Source of the DNA: Gymnothorax reevesii | Lineage: Eukaryota > Chordata > Actinopteri > Anguilliformes > Muraenidae | Direction of reading: 5' to 3' | DNA: 64,000 bases | Assembly: GCA_029721435.1 (NCBI GenBank) | Contig: CM056574.1 | Span: 5,201,501 to 5,265,500 of the forward strand | Part shown: positions 1 through 10,207 of the stretch, piece after piece | Position numbering within the stretch: the stretch's first letter is position 1 | Layout of the letters: every line of letters begins with the position of its first letter | Notes under the pieces: generated by a model | The model's database searches: none | The model's input: the letters and a program-made list of their open reading frames with translations, nothing else | Told to the model about the DNA's origin: nothing | Position numbers and translations under genes: made by a program

Positions 1-16
1 ATCCGCGAGCGGAACT

Positions 17-182
17 AAAAGCTGCTTTCACACCGGACGCGAAACGCGACAAATTACATTCAAAGTCAATTCAAAGACGCGAATGCACACGAAACACACG
101 TGTATTCGCGTCTTTGCATTGACTTTGAATGCAATATGTAGTGCGAAAAATTCGTTTCGCGTCCGGGGTGAAGGCAGCTTTA
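17..182. mobile_element. Palindromic MITE
   Basis: The two halves are inverted copies along almost the whole length: the left arm AAAGCTGCTTTCACACCGGA pairs with the right end near 163-182, and the shared inner block CAAAGACGCGAAT pairs as well. There is no coding capacity. This is a fold-back non-autonomous DNA transposon; the GC-rich TIR is PIF/Harbinger-like in style, but no clean target duplication was identified, so the superfamily is open. Confidence 0.7.
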
Positions 183-377
183 TTTTCCCATAAAACAGTC
201 ACAAGTGCCGCAGCAATCACACGAGCCGCTGTCTTCTACTTGCCATAAACATGCGACACGCTTCCGTGTGAACTGTGATAGGTAAAATGTACAGGCAAGT
301 AACTCACTCAGCTCCATGGCAACGCGAACTTCCCTTGGCTTTTTGACAAACGTCGAAGTGCGGAAAAAACGCAGCAA

Positions 378-534
378 GGGCTATTCCAATCCGATTTCCC
401 TCAACCCTTCCCCGAAGTCCCCTCTATTGCCCTCCCTCGCTCGGGGCTTACTCGCGTGCTACGTCACTCGGTGGGCTCAATCGAGGGGAGGGAAGAAGTG
501 AAGGGAGTATCTCATTTCGGATTGGAACGCAGCC
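378..534. mobile_element. Short TIR element (MITE)
   Basis: The left end GGGCTATTCCAATCCGATTT is inverted at the right end (TTCGGATTGGAACGCAGCCC), giving TIRs of about 20 bp around roughly 115 bp of pyrimidine- and purine-rich filler. A 61-codon ORF over it (316-501) has no recognisable domain and is not called. The family is unknown and no target duplication was seen. Confidence 0.6.
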
Positions 535-576
535 CAGGTCTTTTTTTTTATTGTGCATTCAAAAGCATCGCTGGTA

Positions 577-758
577 CAGGGCTCTCAAGTCTCACGCATT
601 GAGCGCGAGAGTCACGCATTTCAATAAGTTCACACGCTCTCACGCCACACATGACAGTTCTCACGCTGAGAAAAAAAAACAACCACTTAAGTGCCGTAAC
701 GAAGTACATATACTTAAGTTATCTCACGCCAGCCTGCATTCAAAAGTTGAGAGCCCTG
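577..758. mobile_element. hAT-like MITE with target duplication
   Basis: The element begins CAGGGCTCTCAA and ends TTGAGAGCCCTG, exact inverted termini of 12 bp. It is flanked on both sides by CTGGTA (571-576 and 759-764). The CAGGG terminus is hAT-like, although hAT duplications are usually 8 bp and here only 6 bp match. It has no transposase. Confidence 0.75.
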
Positions 759-764
759 CTGGTA

Positions 765-1555
765 TGTGCAAACTAGCCCTTGAATAACCATTTATTTTTG
801 TATATGTATATTTTCACTTATCAAAGCAATTTAAATAGATGTAAGCAGTTAAAAATGAAGATGGTGAACTTATGTCAGCCACATATTCTAGCTAGTTCTC
901 TGTAACGAATATGTATGTGATATGCGTAGTGACATTTGCGACATGTGGTTTATGTATCCCTTGTGTTTTGTGATACATCTAGAACATACGCATATTGTCT
1001 TATGAGTTATTTGTATCCTTCCTGATATTGGTTATTAACACTAACTTTGAATTGCATATTTTCTGACCATTTTTACCCTACTGCCAGTTTCTACATTAAA
1101 GATGATCAACGTGATGCACCCTGGTCAGAGTAGTAATTGGGGATGGAGTTTATCTGCCTGTAAATTCATGCAAGGCGTGTGACGAGGACAGGACACTTAC
1201 AGTGCTAAATCTTGATGTATTCTGAGGATTGGGGGAGGGTGGGGGGGGGGGGGTCTTTTCAGGGCCTCCTCACTATGTCTATGTATGTTAGTGTGTATGT
1301 TTTCTGTTATTGTTTTGTTGTACCCCTCCTCAGTGGAGGCGCTTCATTATGTTTCATAATTATTTACAGCAATGAAATAAAGCTGACCGCCAAAGAGCGG
1401 AGGTGGTGGAGGGAAAAAAAAGGAGTTAGTAACTTTGATGTTTCACAATATGAATTTTATTGATATTTCTAGATAAGCACAAGTTTCAGTTTTGATTCTT
1501 GCAACATATTTCAAAAAGAAAGTTGAGCAGTAAAGTATTTGCCACTCTTTAATGT
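765..1555. other. Unassigned AT-rich stretch
   Basis: No gene, splice-supported exon or repeat family was recognised. There is a poly-G run near 1,240-1,252 and a short AT-rich interval. The 83-codon ORF at 1212-1463 crosses the poly-G run and has no domain. Confidence 0.4.
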
Positions 1556-2916
1556 TGCCACTCCCTCTCACATTACTTAATAAATATTTAGAGATTAAAG
1601 ACCCCAGGTGATTAAGTGTTTAAGTTGTAATTTTGTCCCATTCTTCCGGCAAACAAGTCTTCAATAGCAGAACAGTACTGGGTCTTTATTGTTGCATTTT
1701 CATTTTAAAAATGTGCCTCACATTCTATACTGGGGACCATGCGGGACTTTAACGCGGGCCAGTTCAGCACCTATGCCCTCTTCCAATGTGGTCATACCCT
1801 TGTAATGCATGATGATGCAGAATGTGGTTTTGATTTGTCTTACTGAAATATGCATGGATCTCCCTGAAAAAGAGGTCATCTTGAAGGCAGCATATTTTGC
1901 TCCAAAATCTCCGGGTACTTTTCAGCATTTGTGGTATCTTCTGAGAACGACAAATTAGCCTTTCCAAGTGCACTGACACAAGACCATACCGTGATGGACC
2001 ACAGCTGCTGGAGTTGATGCTGGTTAGAGCCTGGATGGTCTGGAGCACAAGGACTCTTATTTATTTATTTTTTTTAAAGCCCTGAAATATTGATTTGTCT
2101 GACCTGACCATGATACACGGTCCCAGTGTGCGATGGTTAATTGCAGATGCCTTTTAGCCTACTGGTGTAGTGGGTGCTTGTAGCACAAGGGTTCCACTGT
2201 GATGGCTGCTGGAATTGGATGCCAAGAGCAGCGGCCGGAAATGAAAGGCAACACTCGCTGCGCACTGAGAGACTAAAAACAGACAAAAATCATGAGACTC
2301 GCGCTACCAACGGACCTTACACCGCCCGTGGTAGCAAACAGGCGAGCTCGAGGAAAACAAAGGAAAAGGGAAATAAACCAAAGATTCCCTTACTCACTAA
2401 CACTATTCCTGATAAGCAACTAAGTGCCTGACAATATCCCTCTAGAGACCTCACCGGCTAAAGCGCCAAAGAAGGACTGACACTCTAGCAACGGGAGCGA
2501 GGCAAAATAGGAGCTTAAATAGAGTCCGGGCCACGCCCCCAATCAATGCCAGCTGGCCCAGGAATCCGATAGGGAGCAAACGATATCGTCCCGGACGGGA
2601 GCAACTCAAAGCTCTCAAAGCTCCCAAACCATGACATCCTATTTATACAGCAAAGTTTTAACTGACATTTGTCTAATTATGTATTCCAGCGCTTGACAAA
2701 GGTTTGTCGAGGTAATCCTGAGCACACTGTGGTTATATCACTAATAGGAGAATGACAGTTCTTGAGTGATCGCCCTTCATACACTGAAATTCCTACAGAT
2801 TTTTTGAATCTTTTAATTGTGTTGTTTACACTAAAGGGTAACATATCCAAATCCCCACCAATCTTTCTTTGATGAGCATTGTTTTTAAAACTTTCAGTTA
2901 TTATCTCCTGCATTTA
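1556..2916 (-). pseudogene. Tc1-like transposon relic, split by a solo LTR
   Basis: On the minus strand the sequence follows the transposase region of a Tc1/mariner (IS630-type) element common in fish. The blocks at 1,640-2,050 correspond to the catalytic and C-terminal half. After a gap, 2,660-2,916 corresponds to the N-terminal half and helix-turn-helix region. The interruption coincides with the solo LTR at 2,198-2,636 plus AT-rich sequence. Many stops and indels show it is dead. The element is recognised from family memory rather than alignment, and its exact termini were not found. Confidence 0.6.
2198..2636 (-). mobile_element. Solo LTR (probable, Gypsy-like)
   Basis: Read on the minus strand, the block begins TGTCATGGTTTGGGAGC and ends CCATCACA, so it has TG...CA ends. 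A TATA-like CTATTTAAGC lies about 115 nt in. There is no internal retroelement coding sequence. The flanking 5-mers TCCAC and TCCTA match only at 3 of 5 positions, so the target duplication is weak. It interrupts the surrounding Tc1-like relic. Confidence 0.55.
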
Positions 2917-2929
2917 CGGGCAAATGTAG

Positions 2930-2931
<2 letters not shown>

Positions 2932-2979
<48 letters not shown>

Positions 2980-3002
2980 ACGTGTGTGTGCGCGTGTGTG
3001 TG
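2932..3002. repeat. (TG)n microsatellite
   Basis: About 70 bp of nearly pure TG repeats with a few GC and AC interruptions near the right end. It lies at the end of the Tc1-like relic. Confidence 0.95.
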
Positions 3003-3905
3003 TCTTCTTCCTGTGAAGACCCAGGAAAAGATCAAATTATACCCTTCCATCCAGGATTCTCAAACATAAATGCTATGCAAGACTAAATTTGAGTAAATTT
3101 AATTATTTCTGATTTAGGGCTCCATGTATAATTAGGCTAGAGGTCACTGTAAGCTGATTCAATGTATGATAGCTAGCGGTGTATTAACCTGGTCTCAGGG
3201 CTTTGGGCTTGGCTTTTAGCAGTAGGACAGATTTTATCCTATATGTTGTAAGGCTATCCCTATTTCAGACAATTTGGCTTCAGAGGGTAAATAATGAAAT
3301 GTGAAAATGAAGAAAAATTAAAAGCCTTTTGAAATATTGATGACAGGTGCAGTTGGAACCAAACCGACACATGCAGAGGATGTAAGACCGACACTCAGCA
3401 TCACCGCATTAGTGGATTGTGGAGTTGGCATCGCTTATTGTGCGTATTGTCCAGTAGGCCTAAATCATGCACCCTGTCCCACTGTGAATGTCTCCGCCCT
3501 ACAATCCTGAGAACTGCATTCATAACATTATTTGTAACATGGCTACACTGCGTCAAATTGCTAATAGACCAGTCATTTCACAAAAAAATCTCAGCATGAG
3601 GATCAATACAATCCCGTCAAAGTGCACCGTCATTAGACTGCAGATCATCTATTCTACCAGCAGATGTTACTCACGAGAGCTATGAATGACGCTGCAAGGA
3701 GTGAACCAAACTTGTAAACAACGAGTGCATCTAAATTCTTTTATTTTTATTTCCTGACTCCTCTATCCTTGATTGAACAAGAAGTTGTTCTTGATCTACC
3801 ATCGTGCTGGCTGTCTCAAAGCTTATTTCCTTTGGGATGAGAGAGAGGAGAGGAGAGGAGAGGAGAGAGGTTTGAGAGGAGAGGTTTGGAGAGCGAGCTC
3901 TTGAG
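3003..3905. other. Unassigned interval with GA-rich repeat
   Basis: No coding region was recognised. A GAGAG-type purine repeat occupies roughly 3,838-3,872. The ORFs here are short and without domains. Confidence 0.4.
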
Positions 3906-3907
3906 GT

Positions 3908-4067
3908 GTTTACACCCTGTTTACACCGGGCTTCCAACCGAGATGGGACCGAAATATGGCCTCTGCTTGCCTCACTCACACCAACTTACACAGGGGTTGC
4001 CTTCTGGTCTCTATATGGTCAAAAAAACCATCTCTCTTGGTCTCCATCACTCTCCATCGGTCTCATA
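3908..4067. repeat. CCTGTTTACACC-type transposon end
   Basis: CCTGTTTACACC occurs here followed by GGGC, and its inverted form GGTGTAAACAGG occurs at about 16,677-16,688. Such termini are typical of PIF/Harbinger-like elements in fish. Whether these two ends belong to one old element, now full of nested insertions, or to two separate elements is not settled. Confidence 0.35.
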
Positions 4068-4700
4068 TGGTGGGGCAGATAACTGCAAATTACAGGAGAA
4101 TCGTTCATTTGTGTAAACAAGCACCAAAATTGGTACACATGCTCCTTGGGGATTGCTCTTTTGATAAAACCCGTTGGCCACCAAAAAAATTCATGATGGC
4201 GGCCATTTTTCAAGATGGCCGCCAATGATGCTGATTGAATATACAGTAATATTGCATTTCACAATAAAATTGCATAGACTTATCCTATTTGAATGATATT
4301 GGTGTCAAATCATACATTTTTCACTATGTAGAATCTGAATCTGGACCCTTGGACTCACTCACTGGCTTCCTTGTATCCTATATCAGTCCCAGAATCCTAA
4401 TTTTCTGCTAAATTAGAGGTTCACTTTAGAATGCGTAGCATCTTCAAGCTGGACATGACACAATGCAGTGTGTGTGTGTGTGGTGGTAGGATGATGTGGT
4501 GGGGGGTGGGGGTTAGGTCAACGGAGCGAATGTCAAAGCACAGCCAGGGTACGCTGGTGGCACCGCTGCTGTAAAACTCAGCATGGGGTTCAGTATCAGC
4601 AGCATAATTTGTTTGGTGTAGCTAAATAATGACTTTAGTGTCCCAAATGCTGTCTAACAAGCCCCACATCAGTTAGCTAGTGTTGATTACATGTAGTTTA
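4068..4700. repeat. Left terminal inverted repeat
   Basis: Inverted counterpart of 7,618-7,965. Similarity begins at GGGCAGATAACTG and continues, with one long insertion near 4,385-4,645, to GATTACATGTAG at about 4,698. Divergence is modest. Confidence 0.75.
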
Positions 4701-4861
4701 ACATAGATGTTTAGTTAGCCAGCCGTGCCTGAATTGACAGGGTGTGCCAGCGCGGGAGAGCCGAGCCAAGGGTAAGCGGGCTAACATGACTTGTTCATGG
4801 ACTTACCCGGATGGTGTACAGATCGCACGGGACTTAAATGATACTGGATGAACGATCGGGC

Positions 4862-6459
4862 TGTTGTGTTCCGTGGGTCTGTGTGTTTGGTTAGTCAATT
4901 TTAGGTTTTTATTATTTTTGTGATGTCAGTTTTTAGTCCATGTCTTAGTGTTTCACATTTCATTCCTCTCCCGTGTTACTCCAGTCCACGTCTTATCCAT
5001 GTACTGTCTTTGCTTTCTCCCCGGTCGCGTCATTGTTTGTAGCAGTTTTCTGTGTTAATTGATTGTGACACTATTTCGGGTGATTTAATGGATTCTGGGT
5101 TTCAGCCTTCCTTCTGTTCTCGTTTACTAATTTCCCCTTGCTTTTCTATATTACTAACCCCTACTAACAGTTTGTTTTCTAGAATTTACTAACCAAACTA
5201 ACATTGTATATTAGACTAACATACTAACGAGCACCCGGGATTGTATAGCTGCACTTACTAATTGACTAATAATCTCTCAGCTTTCGCCCTGTTCTAGTCT
5301 CTGCCCCTTGCTTTACTATTCTCTGGTTTTGCTAAAGTTTCCTGCAGACTCTCTGCATTCTTATAATCTATCCTGACTTATTCTGTACACTTAGGCGTCC
5401 TTTTATCTAGTTTATTTATCCCGTCTTTGGGATTGTCTTGTGATCCTCGTTTGTGTGTTAATGTTTATCTGTTTTCATGTAATTGGTTTCCCTTGTGTTC
5501 CACCCCTTGTTAATTATATTAAGTTGCTGCACCTGTGTCTGTCCTCGCCCCCTGCCCTATATCTGGGAGCCGGTTCTCCACGCCGGCAGATCTGACTCCC
5601 CTTTGTCACTCCACGCGACACTCCTTGCCCCTGTGCACTCCCTCTGGTCCCCTCAGTTCTCCTCTGTGTTCATCAGCTGCATACCCTGCCCAGCCTGCCC
5701 TTCCTGCTGCCTCCAAGCCCCTGGTGCCCCTGTCTCCTCCAGTGTCCCCTGTGCCTGTCTTGCCAGTCTGCCTCCACCGTCTTCTGTGCCTGTCTTCCTC
5801 GTCAGCGTTTCTGGCCCCCTGAGCGTCAGCGTTTCTGGCCCCCTGAGCGTCAGCGTTTCTGGCCCCCTGAGCGTCAGCGTTTCTGGCCCCCTGAGCGTCA
5901 GCGTCTCCGGCCCGTCCACGTGCCCCAGCGTCTCCTGCCCGTCCACGTGCCCCAGCGTCTCCTGCCCGTCCACGTGCCCCAGCGTCTCCTGCCCGTCCAC
6001 GTGCCCCAGCGTCCTGTCTGTTCCCCTCCTGATGTTCTCCCTTACCCTTTTCCCGGCCAGCTGTGCCTTCCGAGTTGCCATCTGCCAGCTGTGCCCACAG
6101 TCTTGTCTTGTCAGTGTTTAGCCATAGCCATAGCCACAGCCATAGCCCCAAGCCATAGTTCATAGTCTTTGTCCAAGCCATAGTCACAGTCCCTAGCCAT
6201 AGTCTTGTCTGCCCCCCTGTCTAGTGTTCTGGTCTGCCCTAGTCTTGTTTGTTTTCCTGAGTTTTCTGGTTTCAGTGCTTGGCACGGTGTTTTTGTTAGC
6301 CTTAGTGCCCCCTTTTCCCCGTGGTTTTTTTCCCTGTGTTTATTTTAATAAATTATTTTGGATCCCTGCTTCTGGCGTCTCATTCCCCTTTTGTGTCTCC
6401 CTTTCGTTTCCAAGTTCTACAGAGTTCCCCTGTGTGCTTTCCCTCTTGTATCCGTAACA
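4862..6459 (+). mobile_element. Solo LTR 1, 1.6 kb, 5-bp target duplication
   Basis: The block starts TGTTGTGTTCCGTGGG and ends CCGTAACA, and is flanked by CGGGC on both sides (4,857-4,861 and 6,460-6,464). An AATAAA lies at 6,347-6,352, about 107 nt from the end. It shares its opening and the TTTCGGGTGATTTAATGG core with the copies at 38,872-40,176 and, more loosely, 46,949-48,147. There is no gag or pol. The ORFs over it (for example 5,483-6,121) are low-complexity and not called. A short non-autonomous retroelement is an alternative. Confidence 0.85.
5801..6016. repeat. Two adjacent GC-rich minisatellites inside solo LTR 1
   Basis: Four copies of a 24-bp unit containing GTCAGCGTTTCTGGCCCCCT (from 5,801) are followed by four copies of a 27-bp unit containing CCCGTCCACGTGCCCCAGCG (from 5,911). 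The units differ but share the AGCGT core, suggesting one arose from the other. Confidence 0.9.
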
Positions 6460-6620
6460 CGGGCTAGGTGTAGGTCATATATTTTTATTCCCGAACCTAG
6501 TCTTATCCCATACTGCATTGTGCAAGGTGGTAAAGGGATAACCCCTTGGCCTTGATTCACTGAATACAGATAATTATCGCACTGTGATACCTTGATTACC
6601 ATTCACCAAGATGGGCCATC

Positions 6621-7343
6621 ATGGTCAAAGCCAACAACACAGATGTTGTCGTCATCGCAGTCAGTGTTCTGCAGACACTTCAGGAGCTTGGTCTGCAGCA
6701 GTTGTGGGTTGCCTTTGGACAAAGACAGACCCTGAAGTGGGTTCCTGTACATGACTTGTGTTGCACTCTTGCAGAAAAGAGCAAAGGGATGCTTTTCTTC
6801 CATGCCTTCACTGGCTGCGATGTTTCAGCATTCCGTGGCAAAAGGAAGAAGTCTGCTTGGCAAACCTGGAATGTTTGTGATGAGGCTTCCAGTGTCTTCA
6901 GCAAACTCAGCCAGTATCCACCGGTAGTGGATAATGAAGACCTTAAGACCTTGGAGAAGTTCGTGGTCATGATGTACGATAGATCCAGCACAGCTGAAGG
7001 TGTTGATGATGCGAGTGTGGACTTGTTTGCTCGGAAGCAGAGGTCGTATGAAGCCATTGCTCCAACTCGATCAGTGCTGAAGCAGCATGTGAAGCGTGCC
7101 GCCTACCAGGCGGGCTGCATCTGGAGTCAGTCAGCAGAACGTCAACCAGAAACACAGACTCCTGCCAACTGGGGCCGGACCAAAAAAGGAGATCTGTGGC
7201 AGATCGTTCGGACAGAGCTCCCACCCATTGCAGAGAGTTGCCAGCAGCTGACCAAGTGTGGATGCAAGTCGGAATACTGCAGTCGATGCAATTGCTTTGG
7301 TCTGACCTGCACGGCACTGTGTAGCTGCAGATGCGAGATTTAG
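6621..7343 (+). CDS. C-terminal part of a repeat-borne protein of unknown function
   Basis: A 240-codon open frame inside the long-TIR element. Visible motifs are NTDVVVIAV (residues 6-14), LWVAFG (28-33), FHAFTGCDVSAF (60-71) and KSAWQTW (77-83). A cysteine-rich tail (residues about 213-238) follows the CxC/CxxC pattern of small zinc clusters. From memory, similar ORFs occur in many copies in fish and marine invertebrate genomes. The acidic TD and GCD motifs resemble PIN/FEN-like nuclease motifs, but that is inference. The N-terminal part is missing, possibly because the solo LTR and decay removed it, so this is a fragment. Confidence 0.6.
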   Translation: MVKANNTDVVVIAVSVLQTLQELGLQQLWVAFGQRQTLKWVPVHDLCCTLAEKSKGMLFFHAFTGCDVSAFRGKRKKSAWQTWNVCDEASSVFSKLSQYPPVVDNEDLKTLEKFVVMMYDRSSTAEGVDDASVDLFARKQRSYEAIAPTRSVLKQHVKRAAYQAGCIWSQSAERQPETQTPANWGRTKKGDLWQIVRTELPPIAESCQQLTKCGCKSEYCSRCNCFGLTCTALCSCRCEI

Positions 7344-7458
7344 AAGCATTGTTGTATAGGCCTACTTATCCAGGCAGCAAGACTATGAGTGAAAAACAAG
7401 TATAGGTCTCCTGCCTACATGTGAAAAATTATGAAAGGAAAAGACAAAAAAAAAAACC

Positions 7459-7615
7459 TGCCTCGATGGGATCATCACCTTATCGTGGTGTGGCAGTTTA
7501 CGTGTCTCCATGACCCCTAGAGCTATGTTGGCGGGAGTCTTGTACTCCTGGCAGGGTTTCCCAAGCCGAACAGGTCAAAGGGTAGAGACTAGACAAAGAG
7601 TGATCCCACAGCGCT
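7459..7615 (+). mobile_element. Possible LINE 5'-end fragment
   Basis: The block around ATCACCTTATCGTGGTG and AGAGCTATGTTGGC resembles, from memory, the 5' untranslated start of a fish non-LTR retrotransposon. Only about 150 bp is present, between the 240-codon ORF and the right TIR. This needs an alignment to confirm. Confidence 0.35.
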
Positions 7616-7617
7616 AT

Positions 7618-7965
7618 TACTACATGTAATCTACACTAGCTAACTGACATAGGGCTTATTAGACAGCACTGAGATATGGTACAAGGAAGCCAGTAAGTCC
7701 AAGGGTCCAAATTCGGATTCTACATAGTGAAAAATGTATGATTTGACACCAATATCATTCAAATAGGATAAGTCTATGCGATTTTATTGTGAAATGCAGT
7801 ATTATTGTATATTCAATGGCGGCCTTCTTGAAAAATGGCCGCCATTATGAATTTTTTGGTGGCTAACAGGTTTTATCAAAAAAGTAATCCCCAAGGAGTA
7901 TGTGTGCCAATTTTGGTGCTTGTTTCCACAAATGAAAGATTATTACAGTTATCTGCCACACTAAT
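7618..7965. repeat. Right terminal inverted repeat
   Basis: Inverted partner of 4,068-4,700, ending GTTATCTGCC. A 149-codon ORF starting here (7,835) runs from the TIR into the next repeat and is not a gene. Confidence 0.75.
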
Positions 7966-8904
7966 AGAGGTTTGCGAGTGTATGGAACTGCTCACAACCC
8001 TCGCTAAGGTTGTGCGACCCGTGAAAGCACAAGGTATTGTAATCGGTCGTAATAAGCTGGCAGAAGTCTCAACTCACTCTCAACTCGGTATCACAGGGCG
8101 TAATAGACTCGCAAGTGGCTCGACATGTGGTTGCTTCAATGATCGCAAATTTTTAGGAATTTTTCACTCACAAACTATTGTGAGCATTAGAACGAGTTTA
8201 ATGCGAGCCTATTGCAACCCCATAACGACCGACAAATGTACAAGTTTTAAGCCTCGGTCACAACTGGACGCACAGATTTTTTAATAGTGCGTTCTCAGCA
8301 TTTTTTGCCATAGGTGAGAGTCGTAGAGGACATGGAGGTAAAAAAAATGTAGCAGTCAACTCGTAAGGCGGGAGTAAGAACGACATAATCGTGCCGTGCT
8401 GCACTTGAGGGTGACCTAAGAAATTCGCAGCAACACTCTTGCAATTTGGCATGTGCGTGCTTTGTAGAGGTAGTATGGAGGACGTGCGGCTGTCACACTT
8501 ACGACGCACAAGTAGAAAGGACCACACGGTGAAAGTGCGGCGCACGTGTATTACCCTTACATCCCTCTCAAGTTCAACGCTCGGTTGGACGCAATGGCCG
8601 GACTGTCACGGTATGTGTTTTGTAAAGTTTTGGTGCTGAATGCACACATATAAAGGCAGAATGAGCTTCAACTTCATCCACCGTCACCCTGGAGCAGGTC
8701 CTCTAGCTCGGAAATTGTTCCTTCAGCATTCTTCTTGTCTCCTTCTACTCTTTTTCCCTTTCCCTTCAGGAGGCATGTTCGTAAATATATATGAGTAACT
8801 TTATCAGAATCTATAGCCGTAATGAAAACGCGCGGGCTGCGCACGTCTTTCTATAACCCGGCCATGCTAGGACGTTCTATTTCTACTGTCTATTTATTTC
8901 GTAT
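7966..8904. repeat. Left part of an old repeat, split by the Gypsy element
   Basis: This stretch and 15,968-16,690 were contiguous before the Gypsy insertion. The 19-mer AAGCCTCGGTCACAACTGG (about 8,249-8,269) occurs inverted at about 16,293-16,310. A CAATGG block near 8,590 is followed by a TATAAA at 8,649-8,654. No transposase was recognised. Confidence 0.5.
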
Positions 8905-9224
8905 TGTAGCGGTCTCGCTACTGAAGGACTGAGACTGAGGCAGGAATAGCGGTTGTCACATCGCCCGGGGCGAGCTTCGCTTTATTTGCTGTTCGGCCCT
9001 TAAAAGGGCCGTGTCTTCAGCTCGAACAATAACGCTGATTTTCTCCAGCTCCCACATTTACAACACACAACATCAACATTGCTGGCAACTCAGCCCTCTT
9101 ATACCCCCCACCTTGGACCTGATTGGCTCTTTCTCCCCCCCCCCCCGGCTGCAGCCTATAGAAATGCTCCGCTATTTTTTAAGTTTAACTTAACAGGCAA
9201 CACGAACTGGGGCAGATCGCCACA
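8905..9224 (-). repeat. Gypsy 3' LTR
   Basis: In plus-strand reading it starts TGTAGCGGTCTCGCTACTG and ends GGCAGATCGCCACA. It matches 15,641-15,963 throughout, with a variable poly-C run near 9,137-9,148. Confidence 0.93.
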
Positions 9225-9240
9225 TTGCCCCCACTTAAGG
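9225..9240 (-). other. Polypurine tract of the Gypsy element
   Basis: On the minus strand the sequence next to the 3' LTR is AAGTGGGGGCAA, a purine run in the expected PPT position for plus-strand priming. Confidence 0.7.
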
Positions 9241-9246
9241 GGTCAC

Positions 9247-9819
9247 TCACCCCGATGACCCCGCCACAACCATTTCCCTCCCCAACAACAACAACAACAA
9301 CAACAACAACAAAAGAAAAAGAAAAACATTACCCCACAAAGAAGTCCCCAAAATGTCCCGGTGTCCGTCGCGGACAGGCTTGCTGGTAGGCCCAGGCTGC
9401 TGTGTCACGGCGCTGGGGGCGGGGCTGGCAGCCCGAGGCTGGTAGAGGGCCAGCCTGTCTTGGTGTAAGACCACCACCCGCCCGGCGTCAGGCATACGCA
9501 CCCTGTAGGTCACTTCTCCCAGTCTGTGCAGCACTTCTGCAGGGCCGCACCAGTGTGGTTGTAGTTTGGGAGATAGGCCTTTCTGGCGTTTTGGGCAGTA
9601 GACCCAGACCTGACTCCCTGAAGCAAAAGCTCGCCCGCGGCAACGGTTGTCGTGGTGCCGTTTTTGGCGAAGGCCCGCAGTTTCCTGAGCCTTCCGAGCG
9701 AAGTCGTGTGCCACTCGCATGCGTTCGAGGAGCTGGTGGTAATAGGTAGCCTCACCTATCCGGGGCTCCTCCTCAGTGGGGGGGCGAACACTAGGTCGAC
9801 AGGTGTTCGGAGCTCGCAC
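9247..9819 (-). pseudogene. Gypsy integrase C-terminal region
   Basis: A 190-codon frame continues the integrase: it has the basic linker region (QKRHHDNR), WVYCPKRQKGLSPKL, GPAEVL and HQDRLALY, which together resemble the C-terminal DNA-binding (GPY/F-like) module. It overlaps the preceding integrase frame at 9,791-9,819. The end reads through a (CAA)n repeat at about 9,283-9,312 as a leucine run, so the true C-terminus is upstream of that. Confidence 0.75.
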
Positions 9820-10201
9820 CTAGCATCAGTGTGGCAGGAGTGCAGAGGCTGGATTCCTGCACAGCTGGGCGATACGCCCACAGCACCAGCGGTAGATGCT
9901 GGTCCCAGTCCCATTGCTGTCGGCTAGCTAGAGTTGCTAGTTGGGTGGCGAGTGTCCGGGTGAAGCGCTCTACTAATCCGTCACTCTGAGGGTGAAGGGG
10001 AGTGGTGCGAGTTTTCACAATGCCCAGGCATTTGCAGACAGCGGCCATTACCTTGGCTTCGAAGTTCTGCCCCTGGTCACTGTGCAGCTCCCCTGGGACT
10101 CTGAACCGGGCGAACATTTCCTCCACCAGGCGGCTGGCCACCGTCTCAGTGCTCTGGTCAGGAATAGCGTACGCCTCGGGCCACTTGGTGAAGTAATCCA
10201 T
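9791..10201 (-). pseudogene. Gypsy integrase catalytic core fragment
   Basis: A 136-codon frame opening at MDYFTKWPEAYA, with LHSDQGQNFE (second catalytic Asp) and HPQSDGLVERFTRTL (catalytic Glu in VERF). The first catalytic Asp region lies in a shifted frame just upstream. The zinc-binding HHCC part that should precede the core is absent, apparently deleted between this frame and the RNase H frame. Confidence 0.85.
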
Positions 10202-10207
10202 CGCATA

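Larger units (their letters stand above)
4068..7965 (+). mobile_element. Long-TIR DNA transposon, split by a solo LTR
   Basis: The left arm (about 4,068-4,700) and the right arm (about 7,618-7,965) are inverted copies. Shared blocks include the GGCGGCCATTTTTCAAG region, TGATATTGGTGTCAAATCAT and a CAGTTAGCTAGTGT block. The left arm has about 250 bp not found in the right. Between them lie a plus-strand 240-codon ORF and a 1.6-kb solo LTR insertion. The superfamily is unknown and no target duplication was found. Confidence 0.7.

Noticed and set aside
5483..6187. Long ORFs (212, 193 and 142 codons) on both strands
   Set aside because: They translate the GC-rich minisatellites of solo LTR 1 into low-complexity repeats; both strands are open because of composition.
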